Positions 1 through 8,082 of a stretch of DNA of 64,000 nt are shown in pieces; within the stretch, counting starts at the first letter, position 1, and every line of letters starts with the position of its first letter. This DNA is from Nocardiopsis sinuspersici. GTDB lineage: Bacteria; Actinomycetota; Actinomycetes; Streptosporangiales; Streptosporangiaceae. The translations under genes were made by a program, and so were the position numbers. The stretch is taken from contig VWVT01000014.1 of assembly GCA_008638415.1 (NCBI GenBank), forward strand, positions 95,727-159,726, in the 5' to 3' direction. The notes below the pieces were generated by a model that was given only the letters and a program-made list of their open reading frames with translations, searched no databases and had not been told where the DNA came from.

Positions 1-1
1 G

Positions 2-346
2 CTGGACACCCGGGTGGGTTCGGGCAACGCCGCGCTGGACCCGGCCCGCGTGCAGCAGCTCGCCCTGGCCCGCGTGGTGCTGGCCGATCCCGACGTGCTG
101 GTGCTGGACGAGGCCACGTCGCTGATGGACCCGCGCTCGGCCCGCCACCTGGAGCGCTCGCTCGCGGGGGTGCTGTCGGGCCGCACGGTGGTGGCCATCG
201 CGCACCGGCTGCACACCGCGCACGACGCCGACCGGATCGCGGTGGTGGAGGACGGCAGGATCAGCGAGCTGGGCGGCCACGACGAGCTGATCGCACGCGG
301 AGGCTCCTACGCCGCCCTGTGGCACGCCTGGCACGGTCAGGGCTGA
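2..346 (+). CDS. ABC exporter, C-terminal part of the ATPase domain (5' truncated by window edge)
   Basis: The frame is open from base 2 and stops at 346, so only the last 114 residues are visible. They cover the end of a nucleotide-binding domain of a type I (MsbA/multidrug-like) exporter: Walker B VLVLDEATS with the catalytic Glu, D-loop SLMDP, and switch His in AIAHRL, ending about 25 residues after the usual EDGRI strand. The signature that is normally LSGGQ reads LDPAR here. A degenerate signature is typical of one partner in heterodimeric exporters, so a partner half-transporter probably lies just outside the window. Substrate cannot be inferred. Confidence 0.85.
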   Translation: MDTRVGSGNAALDPARVQQLALARVVLADPDVLVLDEATSLMDPRSARHLERSLAGVLSGRTVVAIAHRLHTAHDADRIAVVEDGRISELGGHDELIARGGSYAALWHAWHGQG

Positions 347-569
347 CGCGGCCGGGTCCCCGTCGACGGCCTCAGGCCGGCCACCGGCCGGGGCCGGAAG
401 AGCCGGACGTGTCGGGCTCGACGCCGAAGGGCTCCGGCAGCCGGATCCCCGCACCTTCGGACAGGACGCCGACGCTCCGTGCACCCGTCCGCGCGACACT
501 CCGCGGAACAGCCTCGGCCTTCCGCGAAGGACAGCGCCGTCCTTGCCCGCTTCGCCTGGAAACAGCGAA

Positions 570-597
570 ACCGGGCGGCCCCGAGGGGCCGCCCGGT
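570..597. terminator. Bidirectional hairpin between ABC exporter gene and groEL2
   Basis: A perfect 13-bp inverted repeat (570-582 with 585-597) has a 2-nt spacer and is made almost only of G and C. It lies between the end of the exporter gene on the plus strand (346) and the end of groEL2 on the minus strand (669), so it can end both transcripts. No U-tract follows, as is usual in actinomycetes. Confidence 0.7.
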
Positions 598-668
598 CGT
601 CGCGGGCGAGGTCGCGTATCCGGACCTCAGACGCCTGCGGGTCCGAGGACCCGAGGTATCGGGACCTG

Positions 669-2426
<1,758 letters not shown>

Positions 2427-2453
2427 TTAGCACTCAGTGAAGGCGAGTGCTAA
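2427..2453 (-). promoter_or_regulatory. CIRCE operator (proximal), HrcA binding site
   Basis: TTAGCACTC, nine bases, GAGTGCTAA is a perfect match to the CIRCE consensus. It lies just downstream of the predicted groEL2 -10 box, in the 5' leader, about 130 bases before the start codon. HrcA binding here would block transcription under non-stress conditions. Confidence 0.95.
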
Positions 2454-2462
2454 CCAGATCCA

Positions 2463-2492
2463 TTTTTAGCACTCGGCCCCCGAGAGTGCAAA
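2463..2492 (-). promoter_or_regulatory. groEL2 promoter embedded in a second CIRCE operator
   Basis: A second CIRCE (TTAGCACTC, nine bases, GAGTGCAAA; 2466-2492) has one mismatch to consensus. Read on the minus strand, its arms supply the promoter: TTGCAC (2491-2486) as -35, 17 bases, then TAAAAA (2468-2463) as -10. The operator therefore covers the RNA polymerase contacts, while the first CIRCE covers the initiation region. HrcA regulation is known for this motif; promoter placement is inferred from spacing. Confidence 0.8.
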
Positions 2493-2636
2493 CGATGTGG
2501 TCACGATTTCACTCCGGCCCATCCCAGTATCTACCTGCACAAACACCACATAACACCCAGGTTTTCCGCGCTCAGCGGACAGCGGAGGGAAGCCCGGACC
2601 GGAGCCGGCGCCCCGGGCCGGGGCCGGGGCACCGGG

Positions 2637-3443
2637 TCAGGAGCTGAGGCGGCGCATCGCCCGCGAGCCCACGGCCAGCGCCGCGACGGTCAGCACGACC
2701 GCCACCGCCCAGCCGATCCCGACCGAGGCGCCCCACTCACCGGCGAACAGCGCCCGCTCGGCGTCCACCACGTACGCCACCGGGTTGGCGCGCGAGAGCG
2801 CGTACAGCCACGACGGCGCCAACTCCATCGGCAACAGCACACCGGACAGCAGCATCAGCGGCATGATCACCGTCTGCAGGACCGGAGCGAACACGTACGT
2901 CTGCTTCACCGCCATGGCCGTCAGGTACGACAGCGTGGCCAGGCCGGTCCCCAGGACCGCGAGCAGGAGCAGCCCCACGACCGCGCCCGCCACCGAGACG
3001 CGGAGCCCGAACGGGACCACCAGCACGATGACGAGCACCATCTGGACCAGCATGGTCGCCACGTCGCGCAGCACCCGGCCGAGCAGCAGCGACACCCGGC
3101 TCACCGGGGCGGCCAGCAGCCGCTCGTGCGCTCCGGAGGCCATCTCCGGCAGCAGCCCGAAGCCGGAGAACCCGGCCGTGAACAGGGCCAGCATGACCAG
3201 CAGGCCGGGGACGAACCACTGCCACGGGTTCTCGCCCTCGGCTCCGGCCAGCCCCGTCAGCAGGGGTGCGAACAGCACCAGGTACAGCACCGGCTGCAAC
3301 ATGCCGAAGGCCAGCATCACCGGCCGGTGCAGGACCGGCCTCATCTGGCGGGAGAAGACGGTCGCGGTGTCACGCAGGAGGCTCGGCCGCCACGCCCGCT
3401 CCGTCGTCTCCACGGACCCTCCGGTCCCCTCGTGGGCGCTCAT
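2637..3443 (-). CDS. ABC-2 type transporter permease (DrrB-like)
   Basis: A 268-residue membrane protein with about six hydrophobic helices and the ABC-2 permease pattern (cytosolic N-terminal segment with RQMRPVLHRP, then helices from about residue 45 to the end). It forms the channel of a drug or lipid exporter with the ATPase encoded immediately upstream; the two genes overlap by 4 bases (ATGA, 3440-3443), which indicates translational coupling. The start at 3443 is the overlapping ATG. DrrA/DrrB-type pairs export anthracyclines in producers, but here they are more likely a general self-protection or multidrug pump. No biosynthetic genes are nearby. Confidence 0.92.
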   Translation of the reverse strand: MSAHEGTGGSVETTERAWRPSLLRDTATVFSRQMRPVLHRPVMLAFGMLQPVLYLVLFAPLLTGLAGAEGENPWQWFVPGLLVMLALFTAGFSGFGLLPEMASGAHERLLAAPVSRVSLLLGRVLRDVATMLVQMVLVIVLVVPFGLRVSVAGAVVGLLLLAVLGTGLATLSYLTAMAVKQTYVFAPVLQTVIMPLMLLSGVLLPMELAPSWLYALSRANPVAYVVDAERALFAGEWGASVGIGWAVAVVLTVAALAVGSRAMRRLSS

Positions 3444-4411
3444 GCCTTCTCCTCCCTCAGGCTGCGGCCGGTCAGGGTCAGGAACACGTCGTCCAGGGTG
3501 GGCCGCTGCACCCGGACCGTGAGCAGGGGGACCCCGGCGGAGTCCAGCGCGCGCAGCAGCTCGGGCAGCACGGTGTCCCCGCGCTCCACCCGCAGGCGCA
3601 CCTCGGGTTCGCGACCCGGCGCCGTGACGACCTCGGCCGCCCCGGAGGAGAGCGTCCGCTCGGCGACCCCGGCACCGGCGCGCGCGTGCTCCTCGTCCGG
3701 CACGGAGAAGGCGACCAGGTCCCCGGAGACCTTGCCCTTGAGCTCGTCGGCGGTGCCGTCGGCGATGACGCTGCCGTGGTCGATGACCAGGACCCGCTCG
3801 GCCATGTCGTCGGCCTCGTCGAGGTAGTGGGTGGTGAGCACGACCGTGGTGCCCAGCCGCTCGCGCAGACCGGTGATGTGCTCCCACAGGTTGGCGCGGC
3901 TGTGCGGGTCGAGCCCGGTGGAGGGCTCGTCCAGGAACAGCAGCCCGGGCTCGTGGATGAGCCCCATCGCGATGTCGAGCCGCCGGCGCTGGCCGCCGGA
4001 GAGCTTGGTGACCACGCGGTCGGCGGCGGAGCCCAGTTCCAGCATGTCGAGCAGTTCGCCCGAACGGCGGCGCGCGGTGCGCCGGTCGAGCCCGTACAGC
4101 AGCCCCTGTGTGTACAGTTCCTCCCCGGCCCGCTGGTCGTCCCCGGCGCCGTGGCCCTGGCCGACGAAGCCGATCCCCCGGCGCACCCTCGCGGGCTCGG
4201 CGCAGACGTCGTGTCCGGCGACCACGGCCGTTCCCGACGTGGGCTCCAGCAGTGTCGTGAGCATGCGCAGCGTGGTGGACTTCCCCGCCCCGTTGGGTCC
4301 GAGCAGGGCGACGAGCTCGCCCTCGGCCACGTCGATGTCGACGCCGCGGACGGCCTCGACGACCTCCTTGCCGACCCGGAAGTTCCGGGTCAGGCCACGT
4401 GTACGGATCAT
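3440..4411 (-). CDS. ABC transporter ATPase, daunorubicin-resistance (DrrA) type
   Basis: The 323-residue ATPase has Walker A GPNGAGKST (about 38-46), signature LSGGQRRRLDIAMGL, Walker B GLLFLDEPSTGLDP and switch His in TTHYLDEAD, followed by the C-terminal domain found in DrrA proteins. It powers the permease encoded directly downstream. The ATG at 4411 sits behind a G-rich leader (AGGAAGGGGG). Upstream is an AT-rich inverted repeat, and the PadR regulator downstream in the same orientation is a plausible controller. Confidence 0.93.
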   Translation of the reverse strand: MIRTRGLTRNFRVGKEVVEAVRGVDIDVAEGELVALLGPNGAGKSTTLRMLTTLLEPTSGTAVVAGHDVCAEPARVRRGIGFVGQGHGAGDDQRAGEELYTQGLLYGLDRRTARRRSGELLDMLELGSAADRVVTKLSGGQRRRLDIAMGLIHEPGLLFLDEPSTGLDPHSRANLWEHITGLRERLGTTVVLTTHYLDEADDMAERVLVIDHGSVIADGTADELKGKVSGDLVAFSVPDEEHARAGAGVAERTLSSGAAEVVTAPGREPEVRLRVERGDTVLPELLRALDSAGVPLLTVRVQRPTLDDVFLTLTGRSLREEKA

Positions 4412-4427
4412 CCGGCCCCCTTCCTAT

Positions 4428-4482
4428 TAAAACTTGAACTCGGGACGAGTGTGCACCACCCGAACGGGATATTCAAATTTTA
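4428..4482. promoter_or_regulatory. AT-rich inverted repeat upstream of the DrrAB-like operon, candidate operator
   Basis: TAAAACTTGAA (4428-4438) and TTCAAATTTTA (4472-4482) are inverted copies with one mismatch, 44 bases apart from start to start, that is about four helical turns. A smaller palindrome, ACTCG-GGA-CGAGT, lies between them (4438-4450). This is the only AT-rich patch in the neighbourhood and it sits 17-71 bases before the ATPase start codon. It could bind the PadR protein encoded at 5100-5675, although it is not the classic PadR ATGT-N8-ACAT form. Confidence 0.5.
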
Positions 4483-4573
4483 GTAAGAGCGGTCTCCGCC
4501 CGCCCGCGCGCGGACGCGTCCCCCTCCGGTCAGTGCTTCGGGGAGTGCCCGGCGAACGTGGTCAGTACGTCCA

Positions 4574-5099
4574 GGTTCCGTTCGGTGGACTCGGTCCTGT
4601 TCCGCCGGGGGCGAGGGCGCCGACGGGGTTCTGGAGGATTCGTAGGTGGGGCTGCGAGGAACGAGCCGCCATACCGGAGGATCCGAAGGTTCCCGTACCT
4701 ACGGCGCCCGAACACGAGGCAAAGCGCAGCGCAGCCTCAAAAACAACACAGCGAGGGCGCCGACGGGGTTCTGGAGGATTCGCAGGTGGGGCTGCGAGGA
4801 ACGAGCCGCCATACCGGAGGATCCGAAGGTTCCCGTACCTACGGCGCCCGAACACGAGGCGAAGCGCAGCGGAGCCTCAAAAACAAAACAGCGAGGGCGC
4901 CGACGGGGTTCTGGAGGCCGCGCAGGTGCGTCCGTGAGGTACGAGCGGGCGCACCGCAGGGGCCGAAGGTTCCCGTACCTACGGCGCACGAGCACGAGGC
5001 AAAGCGCAGCGAAGCCTCAAAGACGACACAGCAGGGGCGCCGATACCTGCGGCGCACGAGCACGAGGCACAGCGCAGCGGAGCCTCCAGGAGACACGGC
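4574..5099 (-). repeat. 140-bp tandem repeat block, member A of a dispersed 3'-UTR repeat family
   Basis: A head segment (4574-4610, containing GTTCGGTGGACTCGGTCCTG) is followed by three units of exactly 140 bp (4611-4750, 4751-4890, 4891-5030) and a shortened fourth unit (5031-5099). Each unit begins GCGAGGGCGCCGACGGGG and contains GGTTCCCGTACCTACGGCGC and CACGAGGCAAAGCGCAGC. On the minus strand the block starts exactly at the padR stop codon, and GAGGC-N8-14-GCCTC hairpins recur. Related copies lie at 6250-6386, 15924-16076 and 22054-22272. Open frames through the block are low-complexity artefacts, not genes. Confidence 0.9.
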
Positions 5100-5675
5100 T
5101 TAGGACTCCGCCGGCGGCAGCCCGAAGGCGTCGGGGGCGTCGTCGGCCATGGTGTACTCCCCGGCTCTCAGGGAGGCGATGAGGTTCCGCGTCCACTGGA
5201 TGTCGGCGTCGATCGTGCCCCTCCAGAGGTTGAACAGCTCGCGCACGTGCCCCGGCTCGCCCCGGCTCTCGGAGGGGAGCAGCTCACCGCTGGTCTTCTC
5301 CAGCAGCTCCAGCCGCCGGCGCAGCAGGTCGACGACCTCGCCGCGCGGCAGCGAGGTCATCAGGGTGACCGCCGCGAACAGCATCGCGGGGTCGTCCCTG
5401 CGCGTCAGCCCGCGGCGCAGGAGCCGGTGGATCTCCGCGACGCCGTCCTCGGTGATCGAGTAGGAGGTGCGGTCGACCACCTCGTCCCCCTCGGCGACGA
5501 ACTCGCGCAACTTGCCCTCCTGGGAGAGCTTGCGCAGGGCGTGGTAGATGGACCCCCACTTGATGTTGGCCCATTCCTCGGCCCCCCAGGACAGGAGCGC
5601 GCGACCCACCCGGTACCCGTGGGCCTGCCCCTCCATGCGCACCACACCCAGGACCAACAGCCGCGTCGCCGACAT
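5100..5675 (-). CDS. PadR family transcriptional regulator
   Basis: The 191-residue protein has an N-terminal winged helix (residues 1-85; SIYHALRKLSQEGKLREF is the recognition helix and wing region, and TSYSITEDG follows as in PadR) and a helical C-terminal dimerisation domain of the Vir type. PadR proteins usually repress exporters or resistance genes and are released by a ligand. ATG at 5675 was preferred over GTG at 5681 because the GAGG at 5682-5685 sits 6 bases before it. The likely target is the ABC pair at 2637-4411, which lies downstream in the same orientation. The gene ends exactly where the 140-bp repeat block begins. Confidence 0.88.
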   Translation of the reverse strand: MSATRLLVLGVVRMEGQAHGYRVGRALLSWGAEEWANIKWGSIYHALRKLSQEGKLREFVAEGDEVVDRTSYSITEDGVAEIHRLLRRGLTRRDDPAMLFAAVTLMTSLPRGEVVDLLRRRLELLEKTSGELLPSESRGEPGHVRELFNLWRGTIDADIQWTRNLIASLRAGEYTMADDAPDAFGLPPAES

Positions 5676-5791
5676 CTCCACCCTCGTTCAACCGCAGATC
5701 TCCCCCAGCCTACGAGGGCCGGTACGGCGCACCGGTGCCTCCGCCCGGGTGTGCGGCGCCACAGTCCGCGGCGCCGCGGTCGGCGAAGCGG

Positions 5792-5837
5792 AGAGGGGCG
5801 GTCCCGGCTCCCCCTCCGGAGCCGGGACCGCCCCTCT
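5792..5837 (-). terminator. Strong terminator after the sulfur-carrier gene
   Basis: A perfect 20-bp stem (5792-5811 with 5818-5837) has a 6-nt loop, the most stable simple hairpin in this part of the window. It lies 19 bases after the metO stop codon and ends the riboswitch-controlled metM-metO transcript before padR. Confidence 0.85.
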
Positions 5838-5855
5838 TCGGGACTCGTCGACGGG

Positions 5856-6134
5856 TCAGCAGCCCCCGGCGACCGCCGGGATGATGGAGATCTGGGCTCC
5901 GTCGGCGATCTCGGTCTGCAGGCCCTTCTCGAAGCGCACGTCCTCGTCACCGACGTAGACGTTGACGAAGCGGCGCACCTTGCCGCTGTCGTCGAGGATG
6001 CGGGCGCGGATACCGGGGTGGTTGGCCTCCAGGTCGTCGAGGACCTCGGCGAGGGTGTTGCCCTTGGCCGTCACCTCGGAGGCGTCGTCGGTGTAGGTGC
6101 GCAGGATGGTGGGCACGCGGACGCTGGCGCTCAT
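5856..6134 (-). CDS. metO: MoaD/ThiS-family sulfur-carrier protein (CysO/MetO type)
   Basis: A 92-residue ubiquitin-fold protein, close in pattern to mycobacterial CysO (VPTILR at the N-terminus, RRFVNVYVGDEDVR in the middle, IIPAVAGG at the end). Such proteins carry sulfur as a C-terminal Gly-Gly thiocarboxylate. It lies downstream of a threonine-synthase-like gene under a SAM riboswitch, which matches the MetM/MetO system reported in Streptomyces, in which the carrier donates sulfur to O-phosphohomoserine to give homocysteine. An extra Cys follows the Gly-Gly (CCG GCG GTC GCC GGG GGC TGC TGA), so a protease may have to trim it before activation. No JAMM peptidase or adenylating enzyme is encoded in the window. 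Confidence 0.88.
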   Translation of the reverse strand: MSASVRVPTILRTYTDDASEVTAKGNTLAEVLDDLEANHPGIRARILDDSGKVRRFVNVYVGDEDVRFEKGLQTEIADGAQISIIPAVAGGC

Positions 6135-6249
6135 GGCGGACTTCCTTCTGGTGGGAGACTGCGGGCTGGTGCGGGCCCCGGCGGACGCACCGGGGCCACG
6201 GGGGCCGGGGCTCGTTCTCCGGCGCATCCACCCCGGAGGGTGTTGGTTC

Positions 6250-6386
6250 GGGCGCCGCCAGGGTTCTGCACGACGAGGCAAGCCGCGAGCGAGGAACGAG
6301 CGGCAGGCGCCGCCGAGGAAGAATCCCTGGCCTCTTGGGCGCCCGAACACGGGCCGAAGCGGAGCGGAGGCCCCGAAGAACACCGT
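6250..6386 (-). repeat. Degenerate member B of the dispersed 3'-UTR repeat family
   Basis: The 252-base gap between metM and metO holds a diverged copy of the repeat. Recognisable pieces are GCGAGGAACGAGC, GGGCGCCCGAACACG and GAAGCGGAGCGGAGGCC, in the same order and orientation as in member A. It again begins directly at a stop codon (metM). The position inside an apparent operon means it would be read through by transcripts reaching metO. Confidence 0.65.
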
Positions 6387-7646
6387 CTAGGCGAGACCGG
6401 CGCCGGTGAAGGCGCTCAGGGACGGCTTGATGGTGGCGGTCACGCCGGAGTCGACGGCGTTCAGGGTCTTGAGCCCGTCACCGGTGTTGAGCACGACCGT
6501 CTCGGCCTTGGGGTCGAGCCTGCCCTCGCGGACCAGCTTGCGCAGGACACCGGTGGTGACACCGCCCGCGGTCTCGGCGAAGACGCCCTCGGTGCGGGCC
6601 AGGAGCTTGATGGAGTCGACGATCTCCTCGTCGCTCACGTGCTCCACCGAACCGCCCGTGCGCTGGGCGATGTCCAGCACGTACGGGCCGTCGGCCGGGT
6701 TGCCGATGGCCAGCGACTTGGCGATGGTGTCGGGCTTGACCGGCTGGATGACGTCGATGCCCTTCTCCCAGGCCTGCGCGACCGGGGAGCAGCCCGTGGC
6801 CTGGGCGCCGAAGATCCGGTACGGGCGGTCCTCCACCAGGCCGAGCTCGACGAGCTCACGGAAGCCCTTGTCGATCTTGGTGAGCTGGGAGCCGGACGCG
6901 ATCGGGATGACGATCTGCTCGGGCAGGCGCCAGCCGAGCTGCTCGGCGATCTCGTAGGCCAGCGTCTTGGAGCCCTCGCCGTAGTAGGGGCGCAGGTTCA
7001 TGTTGACGAAGCCCCAGCCCTCACCGGCCGGGTCTCCGATGAGCTCGGAGCAGAAGCGGTTGACGTCGTCGTAGTTGCCGTCGATGGCCACGACCTTGCC
7101 GCCGTAGACGGCGGCCATGACCACCTTGGCCTCCTCCAGCCCGGCGGGGATGAACACGCAGGACTCGAATCCGGCGCGCGCGGCGGCGGCGCCGACCGCG
7201 CCGGCCAGGTTGCCGGTGGAGGAGCAGGAGAGGGTGGTGAACCCGAAGGTGCGGGCGGCCTCGACGGCGATGGCGACCACGCGGTCCTTGAAGGAGTGCG
7301 TGGGGTTGCCGGAGTCGTCCTTGACGTGGAGGGAGTCCAGGCCCAGCTCGGCGGCGAGGCGGTCGGCCCTCACCAGCGGGGTCAGGCCGGGGGCCATGTT
7401 GGGCAGCTCGGCGACGTCGGCCGGGACGGGGAGCAGGGAGCGGTAGCGCCAGATGCTCTTGGGGCCGCTCTCGATGTCCGCGCGGGTCACGGTCCCGAAG
7501 TCGTAGGCGATCTCCAGGGGTCCGAAACAGGCCTCACAGGCGAACCGGGGGGTGAGGTCGTAGCGCTCACCGCACTCGCGGCACGAGAGCGCGGTACCGG
7601 GTCCGAAGGCTTGCTTGGAGGTGGGTTCGGTGACGGTAATCGCCAT
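6387..7646 (-). CDS. thrC/metM: Threonine-synthase-family PLP enzyme, probable MetM (homocysteine from O-phosphohomoserine)
   Basis: The 419-residue enzyme has an N-terminal Zn-ribbon-like segment (CRECGERYDL...CEACFGPL, about residues 22-45), then a fold-type II PLP domain with the cofactor lysine in NPTHSFKDR and the SCSSTGNLAGA phosphate-binding region. By homology it would be called threonine synthase. Context argues for a methionine role: a SAM-I riboswitch precedes it and a sulfur-carrier gene follows it. In the reported MetM/MetO pathway, a ThrC-like enzyme replaces the phosphate of O-phosphohomoserine with sulfur from the carrier. ATG 7646 has GGGGAG about 10 bases upstream. Function as plain threonine synthase remains possible. 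Confidence 0.88.
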   Translation of the reverse strand: MAITVTEPTSKQAFGPGTALSCRECGERYDLTPRFACEACFGPLEIAYDFGTVTRADIESGPKSIWRYRSLLPVPADVAELPNMAPGLTPLVRADRLAAELGLDSLHVKDDSGNPTHSFKDRVVAIAVEAARTFGFTTLSCSSTGNLAGAVGAAAARAGFESCVFIPAGLEEAKVVMAAVYGGKVVAIDGNYDDVNRFCSELIGDPAGEGWGFVNMNLRPYYGEGSKTLAYEIAEQLGWRLPEQIVIPIASGSQLTKIDKGFRELVELGLVEDRPYRIFGAQATGCSPVAQAWEKGIDVIQPVKPDTIAKSLAIGNPADGPYVLDIAQRTGGSVEHVSDEEIVDSIKLLARTEGVFAETAGGVTTGVLRKLVREGRLDPKAETVVLNTGDGLKTLNAVDSGVTATIKPSLSAFTGAGLA

Positions 7647-7661
7647 GGCGAGGCGTCTCCC

Positions 7662-7800
7662 CTCATCTTTCCTGGCGGACACCTTGTCCCCAGGCCGGAG
7701 TTGGCACCTGCCCCAGCCGCCTCGCGGGTTCGCGAGTATCGCATGCTGGGATGGTTGCCGGGGCTTCGCAGGGCCGGTCCCTCCACCCCTCTGGATGAGC
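7662..7800 (-). promoter_or_regulatory. SAM-I (S-box) riboswitch controlling metM-metO
   Basis: Read on the minus strand the element has every SAM-I landmark in order: P1 strand CTCATCCAG, the AGAGGGGTGGAGGGACCGGC kink-turn region, GAAGCCCCGGCAACC, a variable GC-rich P3 arm, GGTGCCAACTCC, and the closing AAAGATGAG that pairs with the 5' CTCATC. It ends 15 bases before the metM start codon. The Shine-Dalgarno GAGGGGAG overlaps the 3' strand of P1, so SAM binding probably hides the ribosome site, giving translational control. This ties metM and metO to methionine/SAM supply. Confidence 0.96.
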
Positions 7801-8082
7801 AATATGAAGTTGTCGCGGGTCCTGTCGGATCCGCACCGTCACTGTAACGGACTCGCTGACCGGTTTTCCACGCCTGGTGACCCGCGCAACACGAACGTGC
7901 TCACATGGTGAGACGACACCGGTCGGGACCCCGCGCACGCACGTGCGGCACCGCGCGCCTGTGACGTGCGCCCCGCTTGGCCTGGGACGGGTTTGGGGCC
8001 GCTGTCCACAGGCGAGACCTAGGGTGCGCCCCGTGCGGTGCGCGCACCCGGTTCCAGCCGTATCATCCGAGAGGACGACCAC

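Noticed and set aside
4574-5099. CRISPR array
   Set aside because: Units are contiguous 140-bp duplicates without unique spacers, and no cas genes are present.
4558-5103. Open frames through the 140-bp repeats on both strands (RFASCSG/GTGTFG-type repeats)
   Set aside because: They exist because 140 is not a multiple of 3 and the repeat has no stops in several frames; no start signals or family resemblance.
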